Source of the DNA: Streptomyces malaysiensis subsp. samsunensis
GTDB taxonomy: Bacteria > Actinomycetota > Actinomycetes > Streptomycetales > Streptomycetaceae
Length of the DNA stretch: 64,000 nucleotides
Reading direction: 5' to 3'
Assembly (NCBI RefSeq): GCF_024519315.1
Contig: NZ_JANIIC010000023.1
Location: 62,001 to 126,000 of the forward strand
Shown here one piece after another: positions 56,912-64,000 of this stretch; positions within the stretch are counted from its first letter, which is position 1, and every line of letters begins with the position of its first letter. The notes under the pieces are model-generated. The model worked only from the letters and a program-made list of their open reading frames with translations. It made no database searches and had not been told where the DNA came from. A program made the position numbers and the translations under genes.

Positions 56912-57779
56912 GACCCTCTCCGCCAAGGCCGCCCCCGCGCTCGGCAAAACACCCGGTACGGACCGCTCCAGGGCCCGGGCGCGCGCGGCCCGCAAGCGCG
57001 CCGTCCTCGTCCAGTCCACCCGCGCCCTGGTGCTCCTCGGCGTCATCGGGCTGTGGGAATGGATGTCCCGGGCCGAGGTCATCGACCCCTTCAACTTCTC
57101 GATGCCCTCCAAGATCTGGGCCCAGCTCAAGCAGTGGGCGCTGCACGGCACCGCACAGGGTTCGCTGTGGGAGCAGATCTGGTACACGCTCTACGAGGCG
57201 CTCCTGGGCTGGGGCATCGGCGTCGTGGCCGGTGTGGTCCTGGGGATCGCGTTCGGCCGGATCGCCTTCCTCGCCGATGTGCTCGGCCCGTACATCAAGG
57301 TGCTCAACGCACTGCCGCGTATCGTGCTCGCACCCATCTTCCTCATCTGGTTCGGCCTCGGCCCGGCCTCGAAGGTCGCCTCGGCCGTCGTCCTGGTCTT
57401 CTTCCCCGTCTTCTTCAACGCCTTCCAGGGCGCCCGGGAGGTCGACCGCAACCTGGTGGCCAACTCCCGGATCCTCGGCGCGAGCAACCGCCAGGTCACC
57501 CTTCAGGTGGTGATCCCCTCCGCCACCTCATGGATCTTCACCAGCCTCCATGTCAGCTTCGGCTTCGCCCTCATCGGCGCCATCGTCGGCGAGTACATCG
57601 GCGCCACCAAGGGGCTCGGCCTGCTGGTGTCCTCCTCGCAGGGCACCTTCAACGCCGCCGGTGTGTACGCCGCCATGGTGATCCTCGCCGTGGTGGCCCT
57701 GCTCGCCGAGGGGCTGCTGACCTTTCTGGAGAAGCGGCTCTTCCGCTGGAAGCCCGCCCAGCCGGGCGAGGACCGCTGA
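56904..57779 (+). CDS. ABC transporter permease, NitT/TauT (SsuC) type
   Basis: 291 residues with six predicted helices (first LVLLGVIGLWEWMSRAEV). SMPSKIWAQLKQWA is the usual segment after helix 1, and AFQGAREVDRNLVANSRILG is the EAA coupling loop for the ATPase. ATG 56904 is preferred; GTG 56886 is possible. A 56-bp C/T-only-like tract follows before the binding-protein gene. Confidence 0.92.
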   Translation: MPETLSAKAAPALGKTPGTDRSRARARAARKRAVLVQSTRALVLLGVIGLWEWMSRAEVIDPFNFSMPSKIWAQLKQWALHGTAQGSLWEQIWYTLYEALLGWGIGVVAGVVLGIAFGRIAFLADVLGPYIKVLNALPRIVLAPIFLIWFGLGPASKVASAVVLVFFPVFFNAFQGAREVDRNLVANSRILGASNRQVTLQVVIPSATSWIFTSLHVSFGFALIGAIVGEYIGATKGLGLLVSSSQGTFNAAGVYAAMVILAVVALLAEGLLTFLEKRLFRWKPAQPGEDR

Positions 57780-57780
57780 G

Positions 57781-57836
57781 TCCCCCGCCTCCCCCTCCCC
57801 GGCTCCCGCCCCGCCCCCGCCCTCCTCTTCTCAGCC
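57781..57836 (+). repeat. Pyrimidine-rich intercistronic tract
   Basis: Runs of C interrupted by T and few G between permease and binding-protein genes (TCCCCCGCCTCCCCCTCCCC and on). It could lower structure, act as a Rho-binding region or be a slippage-prone simple repeat. Confidence 0.5.
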
Positions 57837-57862
57837 CATCACCGCTCACAAGGACGTGACCC

Positions 57863-58888
57863 ATGCGCAGCAGTGCCAAGTTCTCCGCGGCAGCCGTCGC
57901 CGCGGCGCTCGCTCTCACCACCCTCACCGCCTGCGGCGGTGACTCCGACTCGGGCGGGGACGGCAAGGTCAAGATCATGGTGGGTGGCCTGGACAAGGTC
58001 ATCTACATGCCCGCGATGCTCACGCAGCGGCTCGGCTACTTCAAGTCGGAGGGCTTGAAGGTCCAGCTGCTCACCGAGCCCGCCGGGGTGCAGGCCACCA
58101 CCTCGCTGATCGCGGGCGACGTCCAGGGCGTCGTCGGCTTCTACGACCACACCCTCGATCTCCAGGTCAAGGGCAAGCAGGTGGAGTCCGTCGTCCAGCT
58201 CGCCCAGGCCCCCGGCGAGGTCGAGGTGGTCTCCAACAAGGCGGCGGGCGAGATGAAGTCGCCCAAGGACTTCAAGGGCAAGAAGCTCGGGGTCACCGGT
58301 CTGGGCTCGTCCACGGACTTCCTGACCAAGTACCTCGCGGTCGACGGCGGGGTGAAGACCAGCGAGTTCACCCCGGTGGCGGTCGGCGCGGGCCAGACCT
58401 TCATCTCGGCCCTGAAGCAGGGCTCCATCCAGGGCGGTATGACGACCGATCCGACGGTCGCCCAGATCGTGGAGCAGAAGATCGGCAAGGTCCTGATCGA
58501 CATGCGCACACCCGAGGGCTCCAAGCAGGCGCTCGGCGGCCTGTACCCGTCCTCCTCGCTCTACATGAACACCGACTGGGTGAACGGCCACAAGGAGACG
58601 GTGCAGAAGCTGGCCAACGCCTTCGTGAAGACCCTGAAGTGGATGTCCACCCACTCGGCCGAGGACATCGCCGCCAAGATGCCGAGCGACTACGCACAGG
58701 GCGGTGCGAAGCTCTACGCGGAGGCCATCAAGAGCACCCTGCCGATGTTCACCAAGGACGGGGTGATGCCGTCGGACGGCCCGGCGACCGTCGAGCGTGT
58801 CCTCAAGGCGTTCAACCCCAACCTGAAGAACGCCACGGTGGACCTGAAGAAGACCTACACCACCGAGTTCGTCGAGAAGGCGGGCTAA
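57863..58888 (+). CDS. ABC transporter substrate-binding lipoprotein (NMT1/TauA-like)
   Basis: 341 residues. Signal peptide with lipobox LTTLTAC (Cys24). Binding fold of the NitT/TauT class: VKIMVGGLDKVIYMPAM, LGYFKSEGLKVQLLTEPAG, GKKLGVTGLGSSTDFLTKYL and GGMTTDPTVAQIVEQ. The ligand is not evident; HMP-precursor, taurine and aromatic sulfonate receptors all look alike here. CACAAGGAC precedes the ATG. Last gene of the operon; its 3' end abuts copy B of the dispersed repeat, which may act as terminator. Confidence 0.9.
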   Translation: MRSSAKFSAAAVAAALALTTLTACGGDSDSGGDGKVKIMVGGLDKVIYMPAMLTQRLGYFKSEGLKVQLLTEPAGVQATTSLIAGDVQGVVGFYDHTLDLQVKGKQVESVVQLAQAPGEVEVVSNKAAGEMKSPKDFKGKKLGVTGLGSSTDFLTKYLAVDGGVKTSEFTPVAVGAGQTFISALKQGSIQGGMTTDPTVAQIVEQKIGKVLIDMRTPEGSKQALGGLYPSSSLYMNTDWVNGHKETVQKLANAFVKTLKWMSTHSAEDIAAKMPSDYAQGGAKLYAEAIKSTLPMFTKDGVMPSDGPATVERVLKAFNPNLKNATVDLKKTYTTEFVEKAG

Positions 58889-59011
58889 GCGCTCCGCTGG
58901 AAGTGCCCTGACCTGCCGTCGATCGTCCGCGGCGCCGTCGTGGCTGGTCGCGCGGTTCCCCGCGCCCCTTCGGGGCGCCACCGAACCGCAGCCGACTTCC
59001 GCCGATCCGCT
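58888..59011 (-). repeat. Dispersed intergenic repeat, copy B (inverted)
   Basis: Complement of copy A without its extra bases: AGCGCTCCGCTGGAAGTGCC at the start, GGCGCCGTCGTGGCTGGTCG in the middle, the hairpin GCGCCCCTTCGGGGCGC and GCCGACTTCCGCCGATC at the end. It starts at the last base of the binding-protein stop codon and ends 66 bp before the glycosyltransferase stop, so it sits between convergent genes. Confidence 0.8.
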
Positions 59012-59077
59012 CAGAGCCTTCGAAGGGCAGGGACCTGAAAGGCAGCGCTGGGTCCCTGAAGACGGGCCCCGCGGCGT

Positions 59078-60190
59078 TCACCTCGACGCCGCCGTCCGGG
59101 CGACCATATCGGTCAGCCGGACGGCGGCGTCGTCGGCGAACAGCCGGCGGCCCGCCGCGATACGGCGCTCCCGCCACGCGGAGGGCTCGGTGACCACATC
59201 GAGCAGCCGCGCCAGCTCCCACGAGTCCCGTGCGCGGTCCGAGAGCCCCAGCTCGGCCATCCGCCGTACGCCCTCCCGCCCATGGCCCGGGATGGGGCGG
59301 TAGCCGATCACGGGCACCCCGGTGGCCAGCGCCTCCAGCGCGGTCTGACCGGCCGCGTTGTCCACCACGGCCCGTACCGCGCCCAGCAGCCCCGGCATGT
59401 CCCGCTCCCAGCCGAGGGCCGCCACCCCCGGCAGGCGGGACAGCTCTGCGCGCAGCCGTTCGTCCCGGCCGCACAGCACCACCGGCAGATACCCCGCCCC
59501 GGACAGCAGCCGCGCCGTGTCCGCCACGTGGGTGCCCGCTCCCCACGCCCCCACGGACAGCAGCACCGGTGGCCTCCCGGGCGCGACCGCACCCCAGCGC
59601 CGCCGCCACCCCGCGGCCCCCGGCGCCGGGGCGAAGAAGCGCGCCGCCACCACCGGTCCGGTGGCCACGGCCGGACGGCCCAGCGCCCGGCGCACCGCCT
59701 CCGCGGCATCCGGGGTGACACACAGATGCAGATCGTTGCCCGGGTGCAGCCACTGGCGGTGTACCGCGAAATCGGTCACCACGACCGCGCTGGGCGCCCT
59801 CAGGGCCCCGCGCGCCCGGAGCCTGCCGGTCAGCTGCGCGGCCAGATGGAACACCGGGACGACGACGTCCGGCCGCTCCCGCTCCACCAGGGCCAGCAGC
59901 CGGCCCTCGGCGAGCGCGGCCAGCGGGGCGCTGCCCGGCCGGGGGCCCTTGCCGGGGCGGAAGAACGCCCGGTAGATGCCCTCGTACACCGTCGGGGCAC
60001 GGCGGATCGTCGTCCGATAGAACGAGCGCAGCCCCGCCCCGATCCCGTGCGGCAGCAACTCCAGCACATCCACCCGGGCGGACCCCTGGCCCCGGTCCGC
60101 CAGCCTGCGGACCAGCTCGGCGGCGACCGCGTCATGTCCGGCCCCCATTCCGGCGCTCACAACGAGAAAACGTGCCGACGGCGGGTGCAT
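59078..60190 (-). CDS. MGDG-synthase-like glycosyltransferase
   Basis: 370 residues, GT28-type. The N-terminal MGDG-synthase domain begins ARFLVVSAGMGAGHDAVAAE and contains RAPTVYEGIYRAFFRP; the C-terminal domain has LLSVGAWGAG, the donor loop DNAAGQTALEALATGVPVIGYRPIPGHG in two pieces, and a final helix. Members transfer glucose or galactose to diacylglycerol at the inner membrane face, so a glycolipid product is inferred. ATG 60190 is chosen because GGAGGTGG lies just upstream; a GTG at 60232 is possible. Divergent from an SDR, DMT-transporter and deacetylase operon. Confidence 0.82.
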   Translation of the reverse strand: MHPPSARFLVVSAGMGAGHDAVAAELVRRLADRGQGSARVDVLELLPHGIGAGLRSFYRTTIRRAPTVYEGIYRAFFRPGKGPRPGSAPLAALAEGRLLALVERERPDVVVPVFHLAAQLTGRLRARGALRAPSAVVVTDFAVHRQWLHPGNDLHLCVTPDAAEAVRRALGRPAVATGPVVAARFFAPAPGAAGWRRRWGAVAPGRPPVLLSVGAWGAGTHVADTARLLSGAGYLPVVLCGRDERLRAELSRLPGVAALGWERDMPGLLGAVRAVVDNAAGQTALEALATGVPVIGYRPIPGHGREGVRRMAELGLSDRARDSWELARLLDVVTEPSAWRERRIAAGRRLFADDAAVRLTDMVARTAASR

Positions 60191-60325
60191 GACCACCTCC
60201 GATGGTGCGAGGCGCGGCTCCTCATGGCTCACTGGAGGTATCCGCTCCGCATGCCGTCAAACCGCGCGCTCGACGGCCGGTGACCCAGGACCAGCGGCCG
60301 GTCGGCGGCGAGACAGGGAGATGTC

Positions 60326-61144
60326 ATGATCCGCCCCCTCCCGGACGCACCCCTCGATCGCGGCCATGTGCGGGACACCGGCCACCCCGCCGCCACCGGG
60401 ACCAGGGTCGCGCTGGTGACCGGTGCCTCCTCGGGCATCGGGGCCGCCGTCGCCGACCGGATCGCGGCCGAGGGCGGATGGCGGCTGCTGGTCAGCGGCC
60501 GCCACCGGGAACGGCTCGACCGCGTGGCCGCCAGGACATCGGCCCTCGCCCTCCCCGTCGACCTGGCCGCGCCGGAGGGCCCGGAGGCGCTCGTGGAGGA
60601 CGCCCTCCGTGCCGCCGGACGGGTGGATCTGCTGATCGCGGGGGCGGGCGTGGGCTGGGCGGGCCCCTTCGCCACGATGCCGCCCGCCGCCATCGACCAG
60701 GTGGTCCGCGTCGATCTGCTCGCCGCGATGCGCCTGGTCCGCATGGTCGTGCCCCGGATGGAGGCCGAGCGGCGGGGACACATCGTGCTGATCGGATCGG
60801 TGGCCGGGACCGTCGGGGTGCGCGGCGAGGCGGTGTACTCCGCGGCCAAGGCGGCGCTCGGCGTCTTCGCCGACGCCCTGCGCCATGAGCTGGGCCGGGC
60901 CGGTGTGCGCGTCACCCATGTGGTCCCCGGTGTGGTGGACACCCCGTTCTTCGCCCGGCGCGGCACCCCGTACACCCGCCGGCTGCCCCGTCCGCTGCCG
61001 CCCGAGCGGATCGCCGACGCGGTCTGGGACGCCGTCGAGCGCGGGCGGGACGAGGTGTACGTACCGGCCTGGATGCGGCTGCCCGCGGTGGTCCGGGCCC
61101 TGGCCCCACGGCTGTACCACCGGTTGGCCGCACGCTTCGGGTGA
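60326..61144 (+). CDS. Short-chain dehydrogenase/reductase
   Basis: 272 residues. TGASSGIGAAVADRIAAEGG is the cofactor loop, GAGVGW stands where NNAG is usual, SVAG holds the catalytic Ser and YSAAKAALG the Tyr/Lys pair. SGRHRERLD favours NADP. C-terminal FARRGTPYTRRLPRPLPPE resembles membrane-near SDRs that act on lipids. AGGGAG lies before the ATG. First gene of a probable three-gene operon with a transporter and a deacetylase. Confidence 0.87.
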   Translation: MIRPLPDAPLDRGHVRDTGHPAATGTRVALVTGASSGIGAAVADRIAAEGGWRLLVSGRHRERLDRVAARTSALALPVDLAAPEGPEALVEDALRAAGRVDLLIAGAGVGWAGPFATMPPAAIDQVVRVDLLAAMRLVRMVVPRMEAERRGHIVLIGSVAGTVGVRGEAVYSAAKAALGVFADALRHELGRAGVRVTHVVPGVVDTPFFARRGTPYTRRLPRPLPPERIADAVWDAVERGRDEVYVPAWMRLPAVVRALAPRLYHRLAARFG

Positions 61145-61150
61145 TCCCCG

Positions 61151-62305
61151 GTGAGCGTCCTGACCGTAGTGCTGGCCCTGCTGTCCGCCCTGGGCAACGG
61201 CGCTGCCTCGGTACTCCAGCGGCGGGCCGCGATGGACCAGGTCCGGGAGGAGCGGGGCGCCCGGGGCCCGATGCGGAACCTGCTGCGGCTGGCACGGCTG
61301 CTGCGCCGCCCGTTCTGGCTGGCCGGGCTGGCCGCGATGATGGTGTCGGCGGTGGCGCAGGTGGGCGCGCTGGCGGTCGGACGGCTCTCCGTGGTCCAGC
61401 CACTGCTGGTCAGCGAGCTGCTGTTCACCCTGGTGGTGGGCAGTCTGGTCTTCCGCCACCGCCCGGACGGCCGGACCTGGCTGTCGTTCGCGATGCTCGC
61501 CGCCGGGCTCGCGCTCTTCCTGGTGGCGGCCGACCCCTCCAGCGGCGCCAGCACGGCGCGGAACGGCCGCTGGCTGCCCGTGGGCGTGGCGGTGGTCATC
61601 GCCGTGGGTCTCCTGATCTCGGTGGCCCGGGTGCTGCGCGGGGCCGCGCGCGCCGCCGCCCTCGGAAGCGCCACCGCCGCGTGTTTCGCCTGTACGGCGG
61701 CGCTGATCAAGGAGATGACCGGGCGATTCCCCGGTGGAGTGGTCGAGGTGTTCACCGACTGGCCGCTGTACGCGGTGTGCGTCGTCGGGCTGCTGAGCTT
61801 CCTGCTGCTCCAGAGCACTCTGCGCGCGGGCACCCTGGCCGCCTCACAGCCCGCGCTCACCCTCGGCGACGCCCTGGTCAGCATCGCGCTGGGCTGGGTG
61901 CTGTTCGGCGAGCGCGTCGAGCTGGGGCTGCGCATCGTGCCCGAGGTGGCCGGGATCCTGCTGATGGCGGCCGGGATCGTGGGGCTGACCCGCTCGCCCG
62001 CCATGTGCGGCGCCTGGGACCAGGCCGTTCCCGAGCAGCCGCGGAAGGGCGGGACCTCGCTCCCCGGAAGGGCGAGCGACTTGGGCGCCGGTGGCGGAAC
62101 ACCACGCGGTGGGAGAACACGGGGCGGTGGGGGAGCGGCAGGCGGTGGGAGCGCCCCCGGCGGTGGGAGAGCACCAGGCGGTGGGGGAGCGGCAGACGGT
62201 GGCAGTGCCCCCGGCGGCGGGGGAACACCTGGCGGCGGGGGAACACCTGGCGGTGGCGGAACACCCGGCGATGGCAGTGCCCCCGGCGGTGGAGGAGCGC
62301 CATGA
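61151..62305 (+). CDS. DMT-superfamily transporter with Gly-rich repetitive C-terminal tail
   Basis: 384 residues. Nine or ten transmembrane helices fill residues 1-285 (for example FWLAGLAAMMVSAVAQVGAL, LSFAMLAAGLALFLVAA, AGILLMAAGIVGLT), with an internal duplication typical of drug/metabolite transporters. Residues 310-384 are a low-complexity tail of units such as GGGGTP, GGGSAP and GGGGAA, which is not part of the family. GTG start 6 bp after the SDR stop; its stop overlaps the deacetylase ATG by 4 bp. Confidence 0.87.
   Translation: MSVLTVVLALLSALGNGAASVLQRRAAMDQVREERGARGPMRNLLRLARLLRRPFWLAGLAAMMVSAVAQVGALAVGRLSVVQPLLVSELLFTLVVGSLVFRHRPDGRTWLSFAMLAAGLALFLVAADPSSGASTARNGRWLPVGVAVVIAVGLLISVARVLRGAARAAALGSATAACFACTAALIKEMTGRFPGGVVEVFTDWPLYAVCVVGLLSFLLLQSTLRAGTLAASQPALTLGDALVSIALGWVLFGERVELGLRIVPEVAGILLMAAGIVGLTRSPAMCGAWDQAVPEQPRKGGTSLPGRASDLGAGGGTPRGGRTRGGGGAAGGGSAPGGGRAPGGGGAADGGSAPGGGGTPGGGGTPGGGGTPGDGSAPGGGGAP
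62085..62302 (+). repeat. Tandem 15-18-bp repeats coding GGG(G/S)xP
   Basis: About a dozen imperfect copies of GGCGGTGGGGGAGCGGCA-type and GGCGGCGGGGGAACACCT units encode the transporter tail. The last two GGCGGCGGGGGAACACCT copies are identical, which suggests recent slippage. Repeat length is a multiple of three, so the frame is kept. Confidence 0.8.
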
Positions 62306-63033
62306 GCGCCCGCCACCGCTCCGGTGTTCTGGTGCGCAACGCGGCGCTGCTCGTGGCGGCCGCGCATCTCGCACCGGCCGGCACCTGGCTGCCCGGGCCG
62401 CGGCGCGTCCTCTTCCCCGCCCTGGCGGGCCGCGGACGGTGCGACCATGTGGCCCTCACCTTCGACGACGGACCCGATCCGCGCACCACACCGCGGTTCC
62501 TCCAGGTGCTGGACGAACTGGGCGTCCGTGCCACCTTCTTCGTCCTGGGGGACGGGGTGACACGTTTCCCGCACACCACCTCGGAGATCGTCCGCCGGGG
62601 CCATGAGCTCGCCGTCCACGGCTGGACCCACAGCCGCCCCTGGCTGCCCACGGTGTCCCGGGACGCGTCCGAGGTCGCCCGTGCCGCCCGTGCGATACGG
62701 CTGGTCACCGGCGTGGCACCGGTGTGGTACCGGCCGCCGTACGGCATCCTCACCGGCGGCCGCTGGCTGGCGGCGGCACGGGCCGGGCTCACCCCCGTCC
62801 TCTGGTCGGCCTGGGGGCGCGACTGGACCGCGGACGCCACCCCGGGGTCGGTGGCCGCCACCGTACGGCGCGATCTGCGCGGCGGCGCCACCGTTCTGCT
62901 GCATGACACCGACCGCGCCGCGGCCACCGGCTGCTGGCGCGCCGCGCTGGCCGCGCTGCCCGTGGTGGTGGCGGAGTGCCGGGCCGCGGGTCTGGAGGTG
63001 GGGCCGCTGGCCGAGCACGGGATGCGCCGATGA
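62302..63033 (+). CDS. Polysaccharide deacetylase (NodB/CE4 family)
   Basis: 243 residues. An N-terminal hydrophobic segment (VLVRNAALLVAAAHLAPAG) would be a signal or anchor. NodB motifs: VALTFDDGPDPRTTP (metal Asp, catalytic Asp), HGWTHSRPWL (metal His pair), WYRPPYGILTGG and VLLHDTD. It should remove N- or O-acetyl groups from a cell-surface glycan outside the membrane. ATGA overlap with the transporter gene. The C-terminus is 2 bp from the convergent fumarase stop, with no terminator between them. Confidence 0.9.
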   Translation: MSARHRSGVLVRNAALLVAAAHLAPAGTWLPGPRRVLFPALAGRGRCDHVALTFDDGPDPRTTPRFLQVLDELGVRATFFVLGDGVTRFPHTTSEIVRRGHELAVHGWTHSRPWLPTVSRDASEVARAARAIRLVTGVAPVWYRPPYGILTGGRWLAAARAGLTPVLWSAWGRDWTADATPGSVAATVRRDLRGGATVLLHDTDRAAATGCWRAALAALPVVVAECRAAGLEVGPLAEHGMRR

Positions 63034-63035
63034 GC

Positions 63036-64000
63036 TCAGCCGTCGCGAAGGCGGGCCATCTTCCGGGGGTCCACGATGCGGTCGAAGTCCTCGGCGCCGA
63101 TATGGCCGCTGGCGATGGCCGCCTCGCGCAGGGTGGTTCCCTCGACGGCGGCCCTGCGGGCGATCGCGGCGGCCTTGTCATGGCCGATCTCCGGGGCCAG
63201 TGCGGTGACCAGCATCAGCGAGCGGGTGAGGTACTCGTCGATCCGCTCGCGGTTGAGCTGGACGCCCTCCACGCAGTACTCGCGCAGCTTCTCGCAGGCG
63301 TCGGCGAGGATGCGGGCGGAGTGCAGGAAGTCGCTGATGACGAGCGGCCGGGCCGCGTTGAGCTGGAAGTTGCCCCGGGTGCCCGCGTGTGCGACCGCGC
63401 CGTCGTCGGAGAGCACCTGGGTGCACACCATCATCATGGCCTCGCACTGCGTCGGGTTGACCTTGCCGGGCATGCTGGAGCTGCCGGGTTCGTTCGCGGG
63501 CAGTGTGAGTTCCCCGACCCCGCCGTGCGGGCCGGAGGCGAGCCAGCGGATATCGTCGGCGATCTTCATCAGGGGGACGGCGAGGCCCCGCAGCCCGGCG
63601 GAGGCGGCCACCATGGCGTCCACACCGCTGATGGCCGCGAAGGAGTTGGACGCCACCTTGAACGGATGGCCGGTGGCCCCGGCGATCTCCCGGGCCATCG
63701 CCGGGCCGAAGCCCTCGGGGGCGCCCAGACCGGTGCCGACGGCCGTGCCACCGATGGCGAGCTGGTACAGATCCGGCAGGGTGGCCCGCAACCGCTCCAG
63801 CGCGTCGGAGAGCTGGGCCGCGTAGCCGGACCACTCCTGCCCCACGGAGAGCGGAACCGCGTCCTGGAGATGGGTGCGGCCGGTCTTGACGACGTCGTAC
63901 CATGCGCGGGACTTGGCGGCGATGGCCTCCTGGAGCAGGCTGACCTGCGGCAGCAGGGGGTCGTGCAGGATGCGCACCGCGGCGATGTGCATCGCCGTGG
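63036..64000 (-). CDS. fumC: Class II fumarate hydratase (partial)
   Basis: The C-terminal 321 codons of a fumarase/aspartase-superfamily lyase; the N-terminus lies beyond the window end. KTGRTHLQDAVPLSVGQEW contains the catalytic His region, NEPGSSSMPGKVNPTQCEAM is the superfamily signature loop with the catalytic Ser, and the last domain ends DPRKMARLRDG. The SSMPGKVNP loop and the TH(L)QDA(V)P segment fit fumarase C better than argininosuccinate lyase; aspartate ammonia-lyase is the main alternative. Catalyses fumarate to malate in the TCA cycle. Confidence 0.9.
   Translation of the reverse strand, partial: TAMHIAAVRILHDPLLPQVSLLQEAIAAKSRAWYDVVKTGRTHLQDAVPLSVGQEWSGYAAQLSDALERLRATLPDLYQLAIGGTAVGTGLGAPEGFGPAMAREIAGATGHPFKVASNSFAAISGVDAMVAASAGLRGLAVPLMKIADDIRWLASGPHGGVGELTLPANEPGSSSMPGKVNPTQCEAMMMVCTQVLSDDGAVAHAGTRGNFQLNAARPLVISDFLHSARILADACEKLREYCVEGVQLNRERIDEYLTRSLMLVTALAPEIGHDKAAAIARRAAVEGTTLREAAIASGHIGAEDFDRIVDPRKMARLRDG

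Noticed and set aside
60229..63018. 929-codon minus-strand open frame with Pro-rich repeats
   Set aside because: Antisense to the SDR, transporter and deacetylase genes; its Pro repeats are the reverse complement of the Gly-rich tail.
1..64000. tRNA, rRNA, CRISPR array, prophage or integrative element
   Set aside because: No clover-leaf arms, CCA-flanked ends, spaced repeats, integrase or phage structural genes were recognised by eye; a covariance-model search would be decisive.

Overview
The window is chromosomal DNA from a high-GC actinomycete, almost certainly a Streptomyces. Codon third positions are nearly all G or C. GTG and TTG starts are common, several promoters look leaderless, secreted proteins and lipoproteins are numerous, and regulators of the TetR, XRE-cupin, Rrf2, two-component and Ser/Thr-kinase types are all present. 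No rRNA, tRNA, CRISPR array, phage or intact transposase was seen. The species cannot be fixed from this sequence.

Layout: 1-6.6 kb holds a threonine/serine dehydratase (cut by the window start) divergent from a TetR regulator, then htpG, a 50-residue protein, an F420-type oxidoreductase, a secreted double-psi-beta-barrel-like protein and a dienelactone hydrolase. 6.6-10.3 kb holds an MBL-fold/Rieske fusion protein, then a cobalamin riboswitch in front of cbtB-cbtA, divergent from a histidine-phosphatase-fold protein that has lost its catalytic histidines. 10.3-19.4 kb is cell-surface material: an FG-GAP lipoprotein, a membrane Ser/Thr kinase with a coupled membrane protein, an anchored S1 protease, a DUF6458-type protein, a wrecked cation-efflux gene and an APC permease. 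19.5-26.2 kb has a radical SAM protein with unusual cysteine spacing, an NAD kinase, a MITE-like element, a dispersed repeat and a three-subunit Mo-hydroxylase operon (PaoABC-like). A second S1 protease follows.

27.7-36.2 kb reads as a sulfur/thiol island on the minus strand: an Rrf2 regulator, a single-cysteine DsbA-fold protein, a short cysteine-containing leader peptide with its own promoter, and a six-gene operon for a peptide-type ABC transporter plus an SsuD-like flavin monooxygenase. The likely role is uptake and desulfonation of an organosulfur compound under cysteine-responsive attenuation. 36-46 kb carries a cupin, an XRE-cupin regulator divergent from a methyltransferase, an acyltransferase, dhaK-dhaL, an ACC deaminase (acdS), an SDR, a secreted sialidase-like hydrolase and a TetR regulator.

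46-64 kb carries an Lnt-type N-acyltransferase, a polytopic spermidine-synthase-like protein, a lipoprotein, a 2-hydroxyacid dehydrogenase, a histone-H1-like protein with a C-terminal winged helix, a CitAB-type two-component system, a NitT/TauT-type ABC transporter, an MGDG-synthase-like glycosyltransferase divergent from an SDR/DMT-transporter/polysaccharide-deacetylase operon, and a class II fumarase that runs off the end. A hairpin-bearing intergenic repeat occurs three times (22.3, 44.0 and 58.9 kb).
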